A stretch of 21,766 nt of DNA from Chara braunii (Eukaryota > Streptophyta > Charophyceae > Charales > Characeae): contig BFEA01000414.1 in the NCBI GenBank assembly GCA_003427395.1, forward strand, positions 475,384 to 497,149, given 5' to 3'. Of this stretch, positions 1 through 8,480 are shown in pieces. Numbering within the stretch: position 1 is the first letter of the stretch; each line of letters begins with the position of its first letter. The notes under the pieces are model-generated. The model did no database searches. It had not been told where the DNA came from and saw only the letters and a program-made list of their open reading frames with translations. A program made the position numbers and the translations under genes.

Positions 1-179
1 GAGATAGACAGACACAAATAGAGAGAGATAGAGGAGTAAGAAAAGAAGAATGCAAAGAACAAAGAAAGAACAACATCATTCAAGTGAAAAACACCGTGCA
101 AAATCATGAAGGCACAATAAGCACAAAGTACAATCCACCTCCATTTTATTAAAATAAAACAAAATAATATTTATTTGGT

Positions 180-277
180 CTTTTTTTTTTTTTTTCTCTC
201 TCTCTATCTCTCTCTGTCTATCTATCTATCTATCTAACTATCTATCTGTCCATCTATCTATTTATCTATCTATTTTT

Positions 278-322
<45 letters not shown>
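180..322. repeat. Compound microsatellite (T)n-(TCTA)n-(CT)n
   Basis: A poly-T run is followed by TCTA tetranucleotide repeats with some interruptions and then about 19 CT dinucleotides. The 1-180 stretch before it is purine/AT-rich and shows no gene. ORFs across this block encode only Ser-Leu or Arg-Glu repeats and are not genes. Confidence 0.95.
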
Positions 323-339
323 ATCTCATGTAAGTGCAA

Positions 340-1100
340 TCAATTCCCATCAGTCGAATGAAACTCTCGTAACATCTCACGAACAGAACTGTGTTGCAGC
401 ACTTGTAGGCGATAATCCTCAAAAGTTTGGAATCGACTTTGTCGCTGCCGATTGTAGTCAAGATGGATGGCAGCATCAACAGACCTCCACGTGTTCATAT
501 CCGTATGCAGCTCCTCAACCGCTTGTGCGATATCTCGCAACCTGTGAGAGTTATCAAGCTAGGAGAGATGCACATGCACATTCTTAGGACCAATAGATGC
601 AAGAGACTCATAGACGGCAATATCGAAAGGAGGAGCAGCTACTTCTGGCAAACCTCCTACATGGACATGCAGTTGTGCAGCTGGTGACATAGGAGCTGGG
701 ACAACGCAAGCAGTAGGAGATGGAGTAAACATAGCGGCAGGCAAAGCAGAAACAACCGTAGAAGTAGTGACGACGAGCGTCGCCACATTGGACGGCGAAG
801 TGTAATCTGCAAGGCGTTGAAAATTCGTAGGAGACGGTGCCGGTAATGACAGCGGACGGACAGTAGCGGGAGGAGGAGTGGAAGAAGGAACACCGACAGG
901 AATTCTTTTGATGAGACTTTGTATGCGAGCATATCTAAAGAAGGCCTCCGNAANANTACCATCCGTNGNANAATAGGGCAAATGAAATGTCATTCTTGCA
1001 ANCTCTTCATTGCTGAGCGCAATGTACTCATCGTGCAGAAGGGATTGGAACATCCAGCTGGACTCCACATCCGAAATATTCAACGGATTGGAGGGCAGAG
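340..1100 (-). pseudogene. Downstream part of broken ORF, unknown function
   Basis: On the minus strand this follows the 1080-1865 ORF and looks like its continuation in another frame. The open frame upstream of 1083 overlaps the end of that ORF, so a frameshift near 1090 is likely. The visible protein starts with a region containing SSWMFQSLLHDEYIAL, then a Pro/Thr/Ser/Ala-rich linker of about 100 residues. An in-frame TAG lies near 559, and the same frame then continues into a helical C-terminus (RLRDIAQAVEELHTDMNTW) ending at 340. Several N bases at 951-1002 leave codons undefined. I recognise no family. Its position downstream of a Helitron helicase in the same direction makes an accessory Helitron gene possible, but a captured host fragment is equally compatible. 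Confidence 0.45.
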
Positions 1101-1865
1101 TTTTTGTTCCAAACGCATATCAGTGAGTTTAGTTCCCTGCCAATCAAGGAATTTTTGCCATATTAATTCATCCTTCATGACCGTCGCAGTCTTCACAAAC
1201 ATTTCGAAAAAGATCTCATTCAACATCTTTCGCAAACCAACCTTCTTTGCATCATCAAACCATTGAGAGACGTAAGCGCGGGGATGAGGAACAGACGCAA
1301 CCGGCGATGGGCGATTGCTATCATCGGGCACATCAACAACTGTCGCACAATTTCGTGTTTGGGACGGGGCACGAGCAATCGCTCCACCTTCATGACGTGG
1401 GAACTTCAAACATGGATCATGATCATAGTTCAAAAGCACATCAGTAGGGATCGTGCGAAGAGATATCAGAACCTGAGTCGCAGTTTCAGGACTAACAACT
1501 TTGTCAGTCACTCGACGATCACGAAGGGTGGACTCAAGGTTATCGAACGAAGCCAAAATATTTTTTTTCACAGTTCGACTGCTCCTTCTTTTGAATGTAG
1601 GTTGAAAACGGTCACCGGAGCCATCACTGGAGGTCTCTTCTTTATCATCACTTAACACAGCTTTACTAGCATCGCCCGACCGATCCCCCTGACAACTATC
1701 CCCTTTCGCACGAGAATCAGGACGCCCATCGTCCACAAACATATTTTTAGCATCCTCGAGGGTGTTCCCTTGAGGAGACACATGTTCATCTTGAAGTCCA
1801 GGATCAGCGCCCCGGCCACCTGGTGCAGTCTGAAGGTTGACAGACATCTCATCGTTTCGGCTCAT
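1080..1865 (-). CDS. Acidic hypothetical protein, Helitron-associated position
   Basis: This is an intact 261-codon ORF from a true ATG at 1865, about 210 nt downstream of the helicase stop on the same strand. The first 110 residues are hydrophilic and rich in Asp, Ser, Lys and Gly, so probably disordered. The C-terminal 60 residues hold amphipathic, Trp-containing helices (SQWFDDAKKVGLRKMLNE, then ELIWQKFLDWQ). The frame stops at TGA 1080-1082 while the next frame stays open, so this is probably the N-terminal part of a longer frameshifted protein (340-1100). I do not recognise a domain. It may be a Helitron accessory ORF, since some Helitrons carry extra genes downstream of Rep/helicase. 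No Helitron 3' end (CTRR with hairpin) was found to prove membership. Confidence 0.5.
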   Translation of the reverse strand: MSRNDEMSVNLQTAPGGRGADPGLQDEHVSPQGNTLEDAKNMFVDDGRPDSRAKGDSCQGDRSGDASKAVLSDDKEETSSDGSGDRFQPTFKRRSSRTVKKNILASFDNLESTLRDRRVTDKVVSPETATQVLISLRTIPTDVLLNYDHDPCLKFPRHEGGAIARAPSQTRNCATVVDVPDDSNRPSPVASVPHPRAYVSQWFDDAKKVGLRKMLNEIFFEMFVKTATVMKDELIWQKFLDWQGTKLTDMRLEQKLCPPIR

Positions 1866-2073
1866 TTTTTACGGTTTCGAACACTCAACTCGACTATTGG
1901 ATGTAACGTTGCCATTAACCTCAGTTGCAGTGCTGGTGCCTGCCACTTTCAGCCTTTTGGAATTAGCAAGAGTGTCATACTTGTGGCGCAACTGAGAACC
2001 GCCTGCAAAAAGAGAAATATATAAAAAAAAAGCACGACGGCCGAAAAAGATATGGACTGCAAAAGAGAAAAAC
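1866..2073. other. Spacer between helicase and downstream ORF
   Basis: About 200 bp without a supported gene. It holds an A-rich run with a TATATAAAA sequence near 2018-2026 on the plus strand. That orientation does not serve the minus-strand ORFs, so I do not call it a promoter for them. Confidence 0.4.
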
Positions 2074-3198
2074 TCATTCCAAAAGTTCGTGGTAAACAAT
2101 ATTATTTGTGATGAATTTTTTATCGGGCAATGCAACACGAATATTGTTGGGATGACCAACGCGCGACAAAGCAACATACAACTGGCCATGTGCAAAAACA
2201 GGTTTGCGCAACCAAACCCCGGCACGAGAGACAGTTTGTCCTTGCGACTTGTTAATGGTCGCAGCAAACGCCAGACGGATGAGGAACTGCCTCCTATTCC
2301 ATTTAAACCCCGTGGTTTCACCATCACTTGTTAAATCGATTTTGGGGATCAGTGTCGTTTTACTGGTACGCATTATGGTCACTTCCAACAAATCATCATC
2401 GACAATTTTTTTAAGAATTAACCTTGTGTCATTGCAAAGTCCTTGTTTGGGCGACAAATTGCGCAATAGCATCAGAAGCGCACCAATTTTCAAGCGCAGT
2501 TTGTGAGGCGGAACACCAGACTCATTGAGAGAATTTAAGAATTCTTGTTGGATAGCAAGTTCGTGATCATCGGAAGCAGGGTAATCAACACTATAACTTT
2601 CACGCACCTCGCCAGGGAAATCATTGAGAACCATATCGTTAACACACCCCGCATCGTCATTTGTAGCGCAGAGAATCAATCGAGCGTAAAAATAGTCAAC
2701 ATCCCCAACGTGTTCACGCACATCCTCAAACGTCCAGGGAATCAAATCACGAATAGGTTTATCAGTGTAAATCTCATGCGGCAGTTTGACCGCGGCAAGT
2801 TCGTTAGGAACAAAACGAATATGATCCCCATTCCCAATACGCATCAAAAACACGTCATACATTCGCGCCATTGGATCATCCCCTAAGCTTAAGATCCGCA
2901 TATTCTCAGTCAGGCAATGGACCTCAAAGAGTTCCCACAAAGGAGACATTTTGATAGAGGCATTAATTTGCTGCGCTCTAGATGCATGCTTCACAAGGGG
3001 CAAAACCTGTCGAAAGTCCCCAGAAACAAGCAAAATCTTTCCTCCAAACGGGAGGTTACTGTTACAGAGATCCCGAAGCGTAAAGTCAAGTGCTTCCAAG
3101 TGGAACTTGTTACTCATCGGAGCCTCATCCCAAACGATCAACTCGGCACAGCGGATAAGTTCGGCACATCACTCTGTTTCGGAATATTGAAGGGACGC
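2074..3198 (-). pseudogene. Helitron Pif1-like helicase, C-terminal part
   Basis: This encodes the C-terminal portion of the SF1 Pif1-like helicase of a Helitron Rep/helicase protein, which unwinds DNA during rolling-circle transposition. Visible motifs in order from the 3141 end: motif II IVWDEAPM (residues about 2-9), motif III LVSGDFRQVLP (about 39-49), LTENMR (about 77-82), motif V AATINKSQGQT (about 293-303) and motif VI LYVALSRVGHP (about 318-328). The protein ends with IVYHELLE, as Helitron helicases often do. The frame stays open a little upstream of 3141 (CAELIR), then reaches a TGA near 3169. The expected KQSD is found one frame over, so a single-base frameshift lies near 3165. Homology stops at 3198 where the LTR begins, so Walker A and the whole Rep domain are absent. 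A pseudogene split by insertion. Confidence 0.9.
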
Positions 3199-3733
3199 TG
3201 TCGCACTTTTTCTAGTCGGGCCTCTTCGGGCGACCGGAAAACCAACAGGCTGTCACGCAGGATTTTGTATGTGATTGCAATAAATAAAATAAATTAAATA
3301 ATGCAAATCCCTTCCTGTTGTGTGCATCCGGCTTCGAGCGAGACCCTTCAATTGCGGTCTTCATCGGTCCTCAGTCTTAGGAATCTTTTATTTTGATTCG
3401 GAACCGCAGAGAACTATGCAAGTAATAATCATAAAATTATGGGTTGCTATGCATACATCAATTATGTCAATCTGATTTTGAGAACTGTGACAAAACATCC
3501 ACGAAGGCAATCATCGAGCAAGAATAATGCAGAAAATAAGACTGACTGACTCGAGCAAAGACAGGGGCAATTGAATAAGGGAAGAATGAGAACTCATAAT
3601 AATCTCAGAAAGTACATGTAAACGGGCATGGTCAGCACCTCTAAAGAGTCCTCACTCATCCCTCTGGTCAGTCTCTCTCAATCTCTCTTTTCACTGATTT
3701 TTTCTGGTGCCGAGATCCACGCCCTCGTACAAT

Positions 3734-4221
3734 CTAAGAGTGAGGCTTCGTGACGAAATGCCACCTGTAGCCGGCTAGCTCTGAGCATGACCATCCGAGG
3801 CACATGACACGGTAGTTAACCATGGAGCAAAACTCCTCCCACAAAATAGGCAGTCCGTCCACTGAAAAGACTCCGTGTCTGAGGTAGGGATACTCGGTAG
3901 GCTCAGTAAATGCCTCAATGTCGATCACTGCCGGAGAAATGTACCTCTTTGTCAATCCAATCACATCCAGCCAACACGTGCCATCAGTGAGAAGTGAAGG
4001 GACTGGAGGCCTAGGGTAATCAGTATAAAGCATCGGCCCAAAGCTACGAATCAACGTAGTGCCATTCTCATCGAGCTCCCTCTCTCTCTGCTCAAGGTAT
4101 TCAGTGGTTGGGATCCAGACTAGATAAAAAAGCTCATGAGTCTCCTTGCCCTTCTTCAGGTAAGGCCTCAGATCATGGATAGTGCCATCAGCAAAGGTGG
4201 TCTGGACAATGAAGATTTCCG
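3734..4221 (-). pseudogene. Truncated beta-family protein (left LTR copy)
   Basis: This is the C-terminal two thirds of the beta-family gene that is complete at 15342 to about 16084. The two differ at about 19 of some 158 residues. The upstream frame reaches the deletion junction (FADGTIHDLRPYLKKGK just after the cut), so the N-terminal part, with the initiation codon, is gone. Landmarks are retained: LFYLVWIP, PPVPSLLTDG, WLDVIGLTKRY and NYRVMCLGW near the C-terminus. The upstream part now runs out of frame into the cut alpha gene (4221-4542). Function of the family is unknown. Confidence 0.75.
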
Positions 4222-4542
4222 TTCCAGGTGGGTCTGTTCCCAGTCCGTCGTGTCCATCGAGGTATCGGTCTCGTGATACGAGACCGTTACCTGCATTTTC
4301 GTCGTCACCCCGTCTCTTTTGCAGCGTCTCTCCACACGGTCTTTCGTCTCTGTGATAGCGTCCTGCAGTCTTCCATCAGTCCGCATCTCCTCCTCTTTTC
4401 CTCCCTCCACATTGATCCTCAGTCTCAACTCGTCACTCCCATCATAATTGAGTATAGCCGTGATCCAGGGCCCCTCCCCGGACATAGGCTTCCATCAAAT
4501 CTGGTGGTACCAATAGCAGGGTCTATACCCATGCAACGCCAT
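4168..4542 (-). pseudogene. Truncated alpha-family protein (left LTR copy)
   Basis: This is the copy of the alpha gene found at 20600-21124. ATG at 4542 aligns with that gene's ATG at 21124. After HQI, a TGA at 4497-4495 replaces the CGA (Arg) of the right copy, a CpG-to-TpG type change. The frame reopens at ATG 4485 (MSGEGPW) and shows the strand LRLRINVEGG, a charged helix, and KMQVTVSYHETDTSMDT. Homology ends at 4221, where the deletion joins it out of frame to the beta gene; the last residues (to 4168) are read from beta DNA in the wrong frame. Over the shared stretch I count about 8 amino-acid changes and 4 silent changes, so the copies show little sign of strong purifying selection. Confidence 0.75.
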
Positions 4543-4721
4543 AGCCACTCAGAGATAGTCGCGCCCACTATAGCCAATGCTTAGATCGTTACTTGCCCGT
4601 ACCGCACTAGAGGGCATAGGCCAAAACAGGACTCAGAGCGCTGGGAGAATACAGCCTCAGCGTTTTCCCTCTATTCGTAGCACGTTAGCCTCACACGCTC
4701 ACTCAAAAACCCAGGGGCAAT

Positions 4722-4772
4722 CTCCCTTTTATAACACCCTGTGAGGCCGCGACCCCTGTGCTATAAAGGGAG
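4722..4772. promoter_or_regulatory. Divergent TATA boxes forming an inverted repeat in U3
   Basis: On the minus strand TATAAAAGGGAG reads from 4733 to 4722. On the plus strand TATAAAGGGAG reads from 4762 to 4772. The two are inverted copies with one extra base in one arm and a 28-bp centre. The minus-strand box points into the LTR and lies about 180 nt before the alpha ATG at 4542, as expected for the retrotransposon promoter. The plus-strand box points towards the opposite-strand ORF at 6300. Sequence-based prediction only. Confidence 0.55.
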
Positions 4773-4877
4773 TTCGAAGTAAGACTTTAAAATCCAAAAT
4801 CAATCAGATTTTAAATTCAAACGATTCTTTTGACAATTACGTAAAAAAAAGAAAAGGATCGCAGAGCAACAGTCGCG

Positions 4878-4887
4878 GGTCGCGACC
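4878..4887. repeat. Perfect palindrome GGTCGCGACC
   Basis: A 10-bp perfect palindrome in the putative U3, upstream of the minus-strand TATA box. It could be a binding site for a dimeric protein, but nothing in the sequence identifies one. Confidence 0.4.
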
Positions 4888-5013
4888 TCTTGTGTTTTTT
4901 CTTGCGACTGGACCGCAGCTGGCGCGATAATCCCATAACGGGATCCTAACTAGCGCTCTTTCCATTCTAAAACCCGCAGTTGAGCTTATTGTATTCGGGT
5001 ACCCACTTCTGAT

Positions 5014-5062
5014 GGCAAGGAGGGGGTGTATGACTTCCTATAGGGGGTGATACACCTCCTAC
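5014..5062. repeat. Imperfect inverted repeat near the U3 end
   Basis: AGGAGGGGGTGTAT and ATACACCTCCT face each other across a centre that holds a further GGGGGTG copy (CTATAGGGGGTG). The arms pair over 11 bases with a 3-base insertion in one. The location close to the LTR terminus at 5080 suggests a regulatory or integrase-end role, which is inference. Confidence 0.4.
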
Positions 5063-5080
5063 CGATGCGGCCGCGGGTCA

Positions 5081-5092
5081 CCCTCCTCTTTT
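5081..5092 (-). promoter_or_regulatory. Polypurine tract (plus-strand DNA primer)
   Basis: On the minus strand the sequence is AAAAGAGGAGGG immediately before the LTR TG at 5080. A purine run directly abutting the 3' LTR is the RNase H-resistant primer for second-strand synthesis in LTR retrotransposons. This is the main support for placing the left LTR end at 5080. Confidence 0.7.
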
Positions 5093-6299
5093 GGGTTCCA
5101 GCCGCGCGGCACTCTCCGGACAGCTCAATTAATGAATAGTTCACGAAGGGGCAGACTAAAATAAGCCTTCAGCCCGCGGCGACGGTTTGAAATCGAACCG
5201 TTGGAGCAGTGACATGACAAGCACGGAAATCCCAACAGAGTCCAATAATATAAACAATAAAACTAGTAACAATAATAATAATAATAATTACTTACAAGAA
5301 TAGTAGGAAAATAAAAACTACAGCGTCGCACTAAAACCAAAGCCCACAGGCAAACAGACCCGACGTTTGGCTCTCTCACGTTCTATTTCTCTTTTTACAT
5401 CTTCTTTACAGTTGAGCTGCGAGCACTTAACCCATAACTTGGCAGAGGGGGTTTCAGCGCGTGAAAGAAAAAACAGCGCCAGTCCTTTCGCTTCCACGTC
5501 CCAGGGCAAGCCCTGCGGCTACCACGGCCATAGGCCGGTAGTGCTCTGCTGTACAGCAGGGCGCCGAGCCTGCGTGGACCAACAGAAGCCCTGTGGCGCA
5601 CCCCTTTTGCCAAGTGCAAGTGCTAATACAGGGTTGGTCCAAACCGAGGCACCACTTGGATATATCAGTATAGTAACGGGTTCGATGATAGTTTAACAAG
5701 CCACAGCAACAGAGCAAGGGACTAGAACCAGGTAGGACTTGGTGCACAGAGGAGGGCCGAGATACCGCGCCTGCCGACATAATACCAAACCCCCACCCAG
5801 CGTCCCCGCTGGGTCGGAATGAGCTAGGTTTCGATATAAAATAGTGCAACCTAATACGTTCTCGCTCATTCCCGTGGTGATTTGAGGCGATTTCCGCACT
5901 GCCGTTTTTGCGCTAGCCGATTCTTCACCTTTCTCGTAGCGCTCGTACTTCTTTGAGCACACCTTCCTCCTCTGCATTCGCTTCTCCCCTAAGTGTTCGC
6001 CGTCACTCCCCGCGCTAGCCATCTCCCTTTGCTCTAGGTTTCTTTCCTTACGCTAGCCACCTCTCTTTGCGCTAGGTTTCTTTCTCTCTGTGCCAGGCTT
6101 CTTCTCCCTGAACTTGCTTTTCTTTTAGTGTTCATCTTCTTTCTCACGTAGCATACCGCAATCTCCCGTAGTCGGCGCAATCGTTTTTCTTTACTTCTTT
6201 TGGTAGTCTTACACTCCCGCTTTCAGGATTTATCTCATTATCACAAACCTCGCTCACACAACTTTCTTAGTTATAGCCCTTAAACACCTCACGTGCATC
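5093..6299. other. Element 3' region with short palindromes, no firm gene
   Basis: Internal 3' part of the minus-strand element. It holds an (AAT)n run near 5268-5288, a perfect palindrome CTGCTGTACAGCAG at 5546-5559, a hairpin with an 8-bp stem ACCCAGCG/CGCTGGGT at 5795-5814 (loop TCCC), and a plus-strand GATATAAAATAG near 5833. GCTAG/CTAGC and TTTCTTTC motifs recur at 6010-6100. A minus-strand ORF (5693-6022, true ATG, basic N-terminal half) is open but shows no recognisable domain, and I do not call it a gene. Confidence 0.5.
5795..5814. repeat. 8-bp-stem hairpin, loop TCCC
   Basis: ACCCAGCG at 5795-5802 pairs perfectly with CGCTGGGT at 5807-5814. No U-run follows and no gene ends beside it, so it is not called a terminator. 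It may be a structural element of the retrotransposon RNA. Confidence 0.5.
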
Positions 6300-6767
6300 A
6301 TGCCCGAGGCACGCCGTGGACAGGGTAGAGGAAGGGGAGGTAGGACAGGAAAAGCTAAAGAGGAGCCGCCAGTTACGGCACGACGCTCTTATAGTTCAGA
6401 GGAGGAGGAGGAAGAACCTAGAGGCTACGCGCACCTGAGGCCTTACCCGCGTTATCCATCATCAGGGTGGTACGAAAAAACCCCATCCCCTGACAGGATG
6501 GAATACCTCCTAAAAAAAATTGATGCGCGCTATAGTACACCCAGTGCTTCTTCTCCCCATTATATCCCTAGGCCTCCTTCCACCCCTGCAGTAAGCAGGG
6601 CCATAGTGCCAGCTCTACCTCCTTTTGTCCTCTGCGCCGTCACACCACCTCATCATCCCAGTCACTGCGTTCTCCTCAGCATCTTCCTTCTTCTCTTTCT
6701 TTTTCAGCTCGAACTCATGACCATCTTTTACATTCTGTATAAGCATGACTTCTTCTCAGCCTTTTGA
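6300..6767 (+). CDS. Antisense ORF in retrotransposon 3' region (basic/acidic N-terminus)
   Basis: This 155-codon plus-strand ORF runs opposite to gag-pol. It starts at an ATG in a fair context (A at -3). Residues 2-20 form an Arg/Gly-rich patch (RRGQGRGRGGRTGK); residues about 31-40 are Ser and Glu rich (SSEEEEEEP), followed by a Tyr/Pro/Ser-rich part with MEYLLKKIDARY. This resembles the disordered, nucleic-acid-binding start of a Gag-like or regulatory protein. From about residue 95 the composition becomes hydrophobic and unconvincing. The other two frames are Ser/Pro-rich there, and a pyrimidine tract ending in CAG near 6700-6709 looks like a splice acceptor, so the true 3' end is uncertain. 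Several plant LTR elements carry antisense ORFs in this position; that is analogy, not homology. The plus-strand TATA at 4762 could serve it. Confidence 0.4.
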   Translation: MPEARRGQGRGRGGRTGKAKEEPPVTARRSYSSEEEEEEPRGYAHLRPYPRYPSSGWYEKTPSPDRMEYLLKKIDARYSTPSASSPHYIPRPPSTPAVSRAIVPALPPFVLCAVTPPHHPSHCVLLSIFLLLFLFQLELMTIFYILYKHDFFSAF

Positions 6768-7049
6768 GTCTGATTTCGGCTCATAAAATCCTCAGTTCGG
6801 TCCACTTCATAGCATCCCAGGCCTGAGAGTTTGGCTTCCTTAAGGCCAGGGATGCAGGTTCCTCGTGAACCAGGCCGCTTGTCGGCCACCAAATAAAATT
6901 TTTAAGAAGGATGTTGTCTGCTCGCTTGACTTGTCCAACTATCGGCTCTTCACTTGGAGGTTACCTCAGCTCTTGATTCGGCATCTATGCCAAGGATGAC
7001 CCCAGTAACGAGGGTACTCACACTCTGTCTGCCATGCTGGGAATAGGGT
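6768..7049. other. Non-coding 3' region, no feature seen
   Basis: No ORF of note and no RNA gene recognised. It contains GGCCAGGGATGCAGG and CTTGTCGGCCACC stretches of no evident meaning. Confidence 0.4.
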
Positions 7050-7240
7050 ATACCAAACTCTCTTTTCTGTTCCCTGATCTGAGTGAAATGTCTCAACCTC
7101 TCGGGCACCTGATGGGGATACCAAACCCTTGTTTTCTTTCTCTGGTCTGAGTGAGGCGTCTCCTCAACTTCTCAGACAAAAGGGAGAGGATACCAATCCC
7201 TTTTTCTTTTCTCTAGTCTGGGAACTTCAGATAAGTACTT
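7050..7240. repeat. Three tandem units of about 70 bp
   Basis: Units begin with ATACCAA at 7050, 7118 and 7190, so the spacing is 68 and 72 bp. Each continues with a pyrimidine-rich run (TCTTTTCT / TTTTCTTTCT) and then CTGATCTGAGTGA, CTGGTCTGAGTGA or CTAGTCTGGGA. The third unit is partial. The short ORF over it has no recognisable product. Confidence 0.75.
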
Positions 7241-7440
7241 GCATACCTGCAAAACCAGCAAGTCCCACAGACAACAACCATACTCCTGCAAGCAGACCCT
7301 CTGACAACTGGCAGCCACGCATCAATAAATTAAAATAAAACCCATAAATAAAATAATAAATAATAAATAACAATCAATACATAACAACTCTTCATACCCA
7401 GGATTTATTGATTGTCTTGGTTTCGGCCTACCACTGGCTA
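7241..7440. other. AT-rich spacer
   Basis: A run of AATAAATAAT-type sequence lies at 7325-7372. Nothing else is seen. Confidence 0.4.
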
Positions 7441-7670
7441 GGAATGTCAGACGTCCCGTCAGTCTGACATACCTTATTCGGCCCGCCTCAGGCCAGGACT
7501 AGTCAGACCATTTGCCTTGACAGTCCCTTTGACCTGCCTCCAGGTCAGGACCAATCATACCCACTACTCAAATATGACAGCCCTTTGGCACTCTCGCCAG
7601 GACACCCAGACTATAGTGGGTCTGGTCACCCTACGACAGTAGACGTCCCGTCAGTCAAACTGTCCCGAAC
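7441..7670. repeat. Diverged 52-bp repeats with small hairpins
   Basis: CCAGGAC/TCAGGAC recurs at 7493, 7545 and 7597, an exact 52-bp spacing, each preceded by a GC-rich, partly self-complementary stretch. On both sides a 16-base sequence AGACGTCCCGTCAGTC occurs (7449-7464 and 7641-7656). Each copy sits inside a hairpin: GTCAGAC/GTCTGAC at 7446-7468 and GACAGT/ACTGTC at 7635-7664. The hairpins present the same ACGTCCCGTCA in or beside the loop. Confidence 0.65.
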
Positions 7671-8085
7671 CCGGATTTGACCACTGAGGTCAGGGACCGG
7701 CTTACCTACCAGTTTTTGGCCAAGGGCGCTGGCTGCCCCGCCCAGATTTTTGAACGTGGGACCCGGTCTAACCACAATTCCAGGCTCTGGCGAACCTAAC
7801 TGGATTGCATCCTCTGACTGGGGTAGGGTTCCAGTTGACCCCTTTCAGCCTCATAGGCCAGACCCCCGGAGTCTTAGCCTCAGCTGACTATGAAATTCGA
7901 CACTCGCGTCGGGGACCTGCTGACCCCACCAGATTGCAACCTACTGCGGTAAGGCTCTGACTGGCTCCGGCAATCAACGCATCCTTAGGTTAGTGAAGAA
8001 GAACTCCCAGGCACAGACAATCAGGCAAGCATATCATAACCCACAAGCAGACTGCCCACGCCCCATAAGAGAACAAACATTTCTT
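7671..8085. other. Repeat-like non-coding region
   Basis: Phrases such as GACTGGGG, CCGGCTTACC and CTCTGACTGG recur loosely. No gene is seen. Confidence 0.35.
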
Positions 8086-8480
8086 AAGAGACCTTCCTTC
8101 AGTCTCAAGAGGCACTGAACAATAACATGCTAGCCAACACTAAGGGTTCGCAAGAGACCTCCCTTCAGCCTCAAACAAAGACTTAGTGTTAGCCCCAGAG
8201 AGGTCCCTTCCCTCAACTGGGATTTCTTTTTCCAAGAGACGTCCAGTCTCAAGGAAATACTGAAACTCTGATCTCAGAGAGGTCCCTTCCCTCATCTGAG
8301 TGAAGACAGACCCTTAGCCAAGAAGCACGAAGTCCATCTACTGACCACTTTCAGTCAAGTAAAGCTGAACTTCTTTATGTCTGCCTTCGTCTGAATCCCT
8401 TGAAAGGATAACTTAGTTAGAGACATGAAGTCCTTCTGCTGATAACTTCCAATTAGACAGAACTGAACTTCTCTATGCCC
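8086..8480. repeat. Degenerate AAGAGACC / AGAGAGGTCCCTTCCCTCA repeats
   Basis: AAGAGACCTTCCTTCAGTCTC at 8086 recurs as AAGAGACCTCCCTTCAGCCTC at 8152 and partly at 8234. AGAGAGGTCCCTTCCCTCA occurs twice (about 8197 and 8276). A longer pair, ACGAAGTCC...CTGAACTTCTTTATG and ATGAAGTCC...CTGAACTTCTCTATG, lies at about 8327 and 8425. Part of the non-coding 3' region of the element. Confidence 0.6.

Larger units (their letters stand above)
3199..5080 (-). mobile_element. Left (3') LTR of minus-strand Ty3-type retrotransposon
   Basis: The plus strand starts TGTCGCAC at 3199 and ends GGGTCA at 5080, the TG...CA ends expected of an LTR. Bases 3199-4217 match 14818-15825 and bases 4221-4600 match 20803-21182 at high identity. 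Next to the end at 5080 is a polypurine tract on the minus strand. The LTR interrupts the Helitron helicase; the five bases before it (GACGC, 3194-3198) are the predicted target duplication, but no partner is visible because the right LTR end is lost. A block of about 4.98 kb present in the right LTR is missing at 4217/4221. Bases 4601-5080 (putative U3) have no counterpart in the window. The 3199-3730 part holds no gene that I can support. Confidence 0.85.

Noticed and set aside
270-587. ORFs with (SL)n or (RE)n
   Set aside because: Translations of the CT microsatellite.
1869-2327. 152-codon minus-strand ORF
   Set aside because: Overlaps the helicase C-terminus in another frame; the helicase frame carries conserved motifs there.
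5795-5814. Rho-independent terminator
   Set aside because: No U-tract follows and the region is eukaryotic.
5693-6022. 109-codon minus-strand ORF as a gene
   Set aside because: It has a true ATG and a basic start, but no conserved motif, copy or context to support it. Mentioned in the region description only.
7050-8480. CRISPR-like array
   Set aside because: Repeats are diverged, of several different lengths, with no uniform repeat-spacer structure and no cas genes; the DNA is eukaryotic.
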